From CAZQQN01 sp964549595 (GTDB taxonomy: Bacteria; Bacteroidota; Bacteroidia; CAILMK01; CAYYUA01): a stretch of DNA of 6,635 nucleotides. Numbering within the stretch: position 1 is the first letter of the stretch; every line of letters begins with the position of its first letter. Both the position numbers and the translations under genes were made by a program. The notes under the pieces were generated by a model. It saw only the letters and a list, made by a program, of their open reading frames with translations. It did no database searches and was not told where the DNA came from. Shown one piece after another: positions 6,626 through 6,635 of the stretch. Location of the stretch: the NCBI GenBank assembly GCA_964549595.1, contig CAZJWK010000129.1, positions 1 through 6,635 of the forward strand, read 5' to 3'.

Positions 6626-6635
6626 CGGCTAGCCG
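6626..6635. repeat. 10-bp perfect palindrome at window edge
   Basis: CGGCTAGCCG is its own reverse complement and is conspicuously GC-rich beside AT-rich DNA. It touches the window end, so it may be part of a longer palindrome: it is preceded by GAT, and a following ATC would extend it. It may belong to the terminator or an intergenic repeat of the neighbour on the right. Role unknown. Confidence 0.3.

Noticed and set aside
1..6635. Multi-gene system, defence island, mobile element, CRISPR array or RNA gene
   Set aside because: There is only one gene in the window. I saw no direct-repeat array with spacers, no transposase or integrase motifs, no terminal inverted repeats and no tRNA-like cloverleaf. 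The repeats present are divergent protein-domain repeats inside the coding sequence.

Overview
The window is almost entirely one gene. A single reading frame on the minus strand starts at an ATG at 6410 and stays open, with no stop codon, through 2,136 codons to the left edge, where it is cut off. I translated it completely by hand. It encodes a very large secreted modular protein, roughly 240 kDa before the missing C-terminus. All shorter ORFs on either strand inside it are shadows. The remaining 225 bases, 6411-6635, are an AT-rich upstream region with a clear ribosome binding site, a weak promoter candidate and two small inverted repeats at the far right edge.

The organism is most likely a member of the Bacteroidota. 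The evidence is the protein style: an N-terminal right-handed beta-helix ending in a DIDG...DIGADE motif, tandem CARDB-like modules, and a C-terminal module with SIDPNEIIGP and GFLPPNDSTGRGEG, a combination I know from giant secreted proteins of that phylum. Other support is the moderately AT-rich DNA and a TTTG / nnnnTTTG-type promoter candidate. I cannot place it below phylum. No type IX secretion sorting domain is visible, but the C-terminus lies outside the window.

Layout of the protein, N to C: signal peptide (about 1-27); beta-helix with an asparagine ladder (about 33-455); eight tandem CARDB-like beta-sandwich repeats (458-1452); a PPC-like beta-sandwich (about 1453-1564); an IPT/TIG-like Ig-fold module (about 1565-1659); an unassigned beta-rich module (about 1660-1815); a charged, probably helical segment with five cysteines (about 1816-1977) ending in a Gly-rich linker; and a conserved beta-rich module (about 1978 onward) still open at the window edge.

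The likely picture, by inference, is an elongated cell-surface or released protein. The beta-helix would be a binding or glycan-active tip and the CARDB array a long stalk. I found no mobile element, CRISPR array, RNA gene, second protein-coding gene or multi-gene system. The points most worth following are the length and internal relationships of the CARDB array, the unassigned cysteine-bearing segment, and the missing C-terminus.
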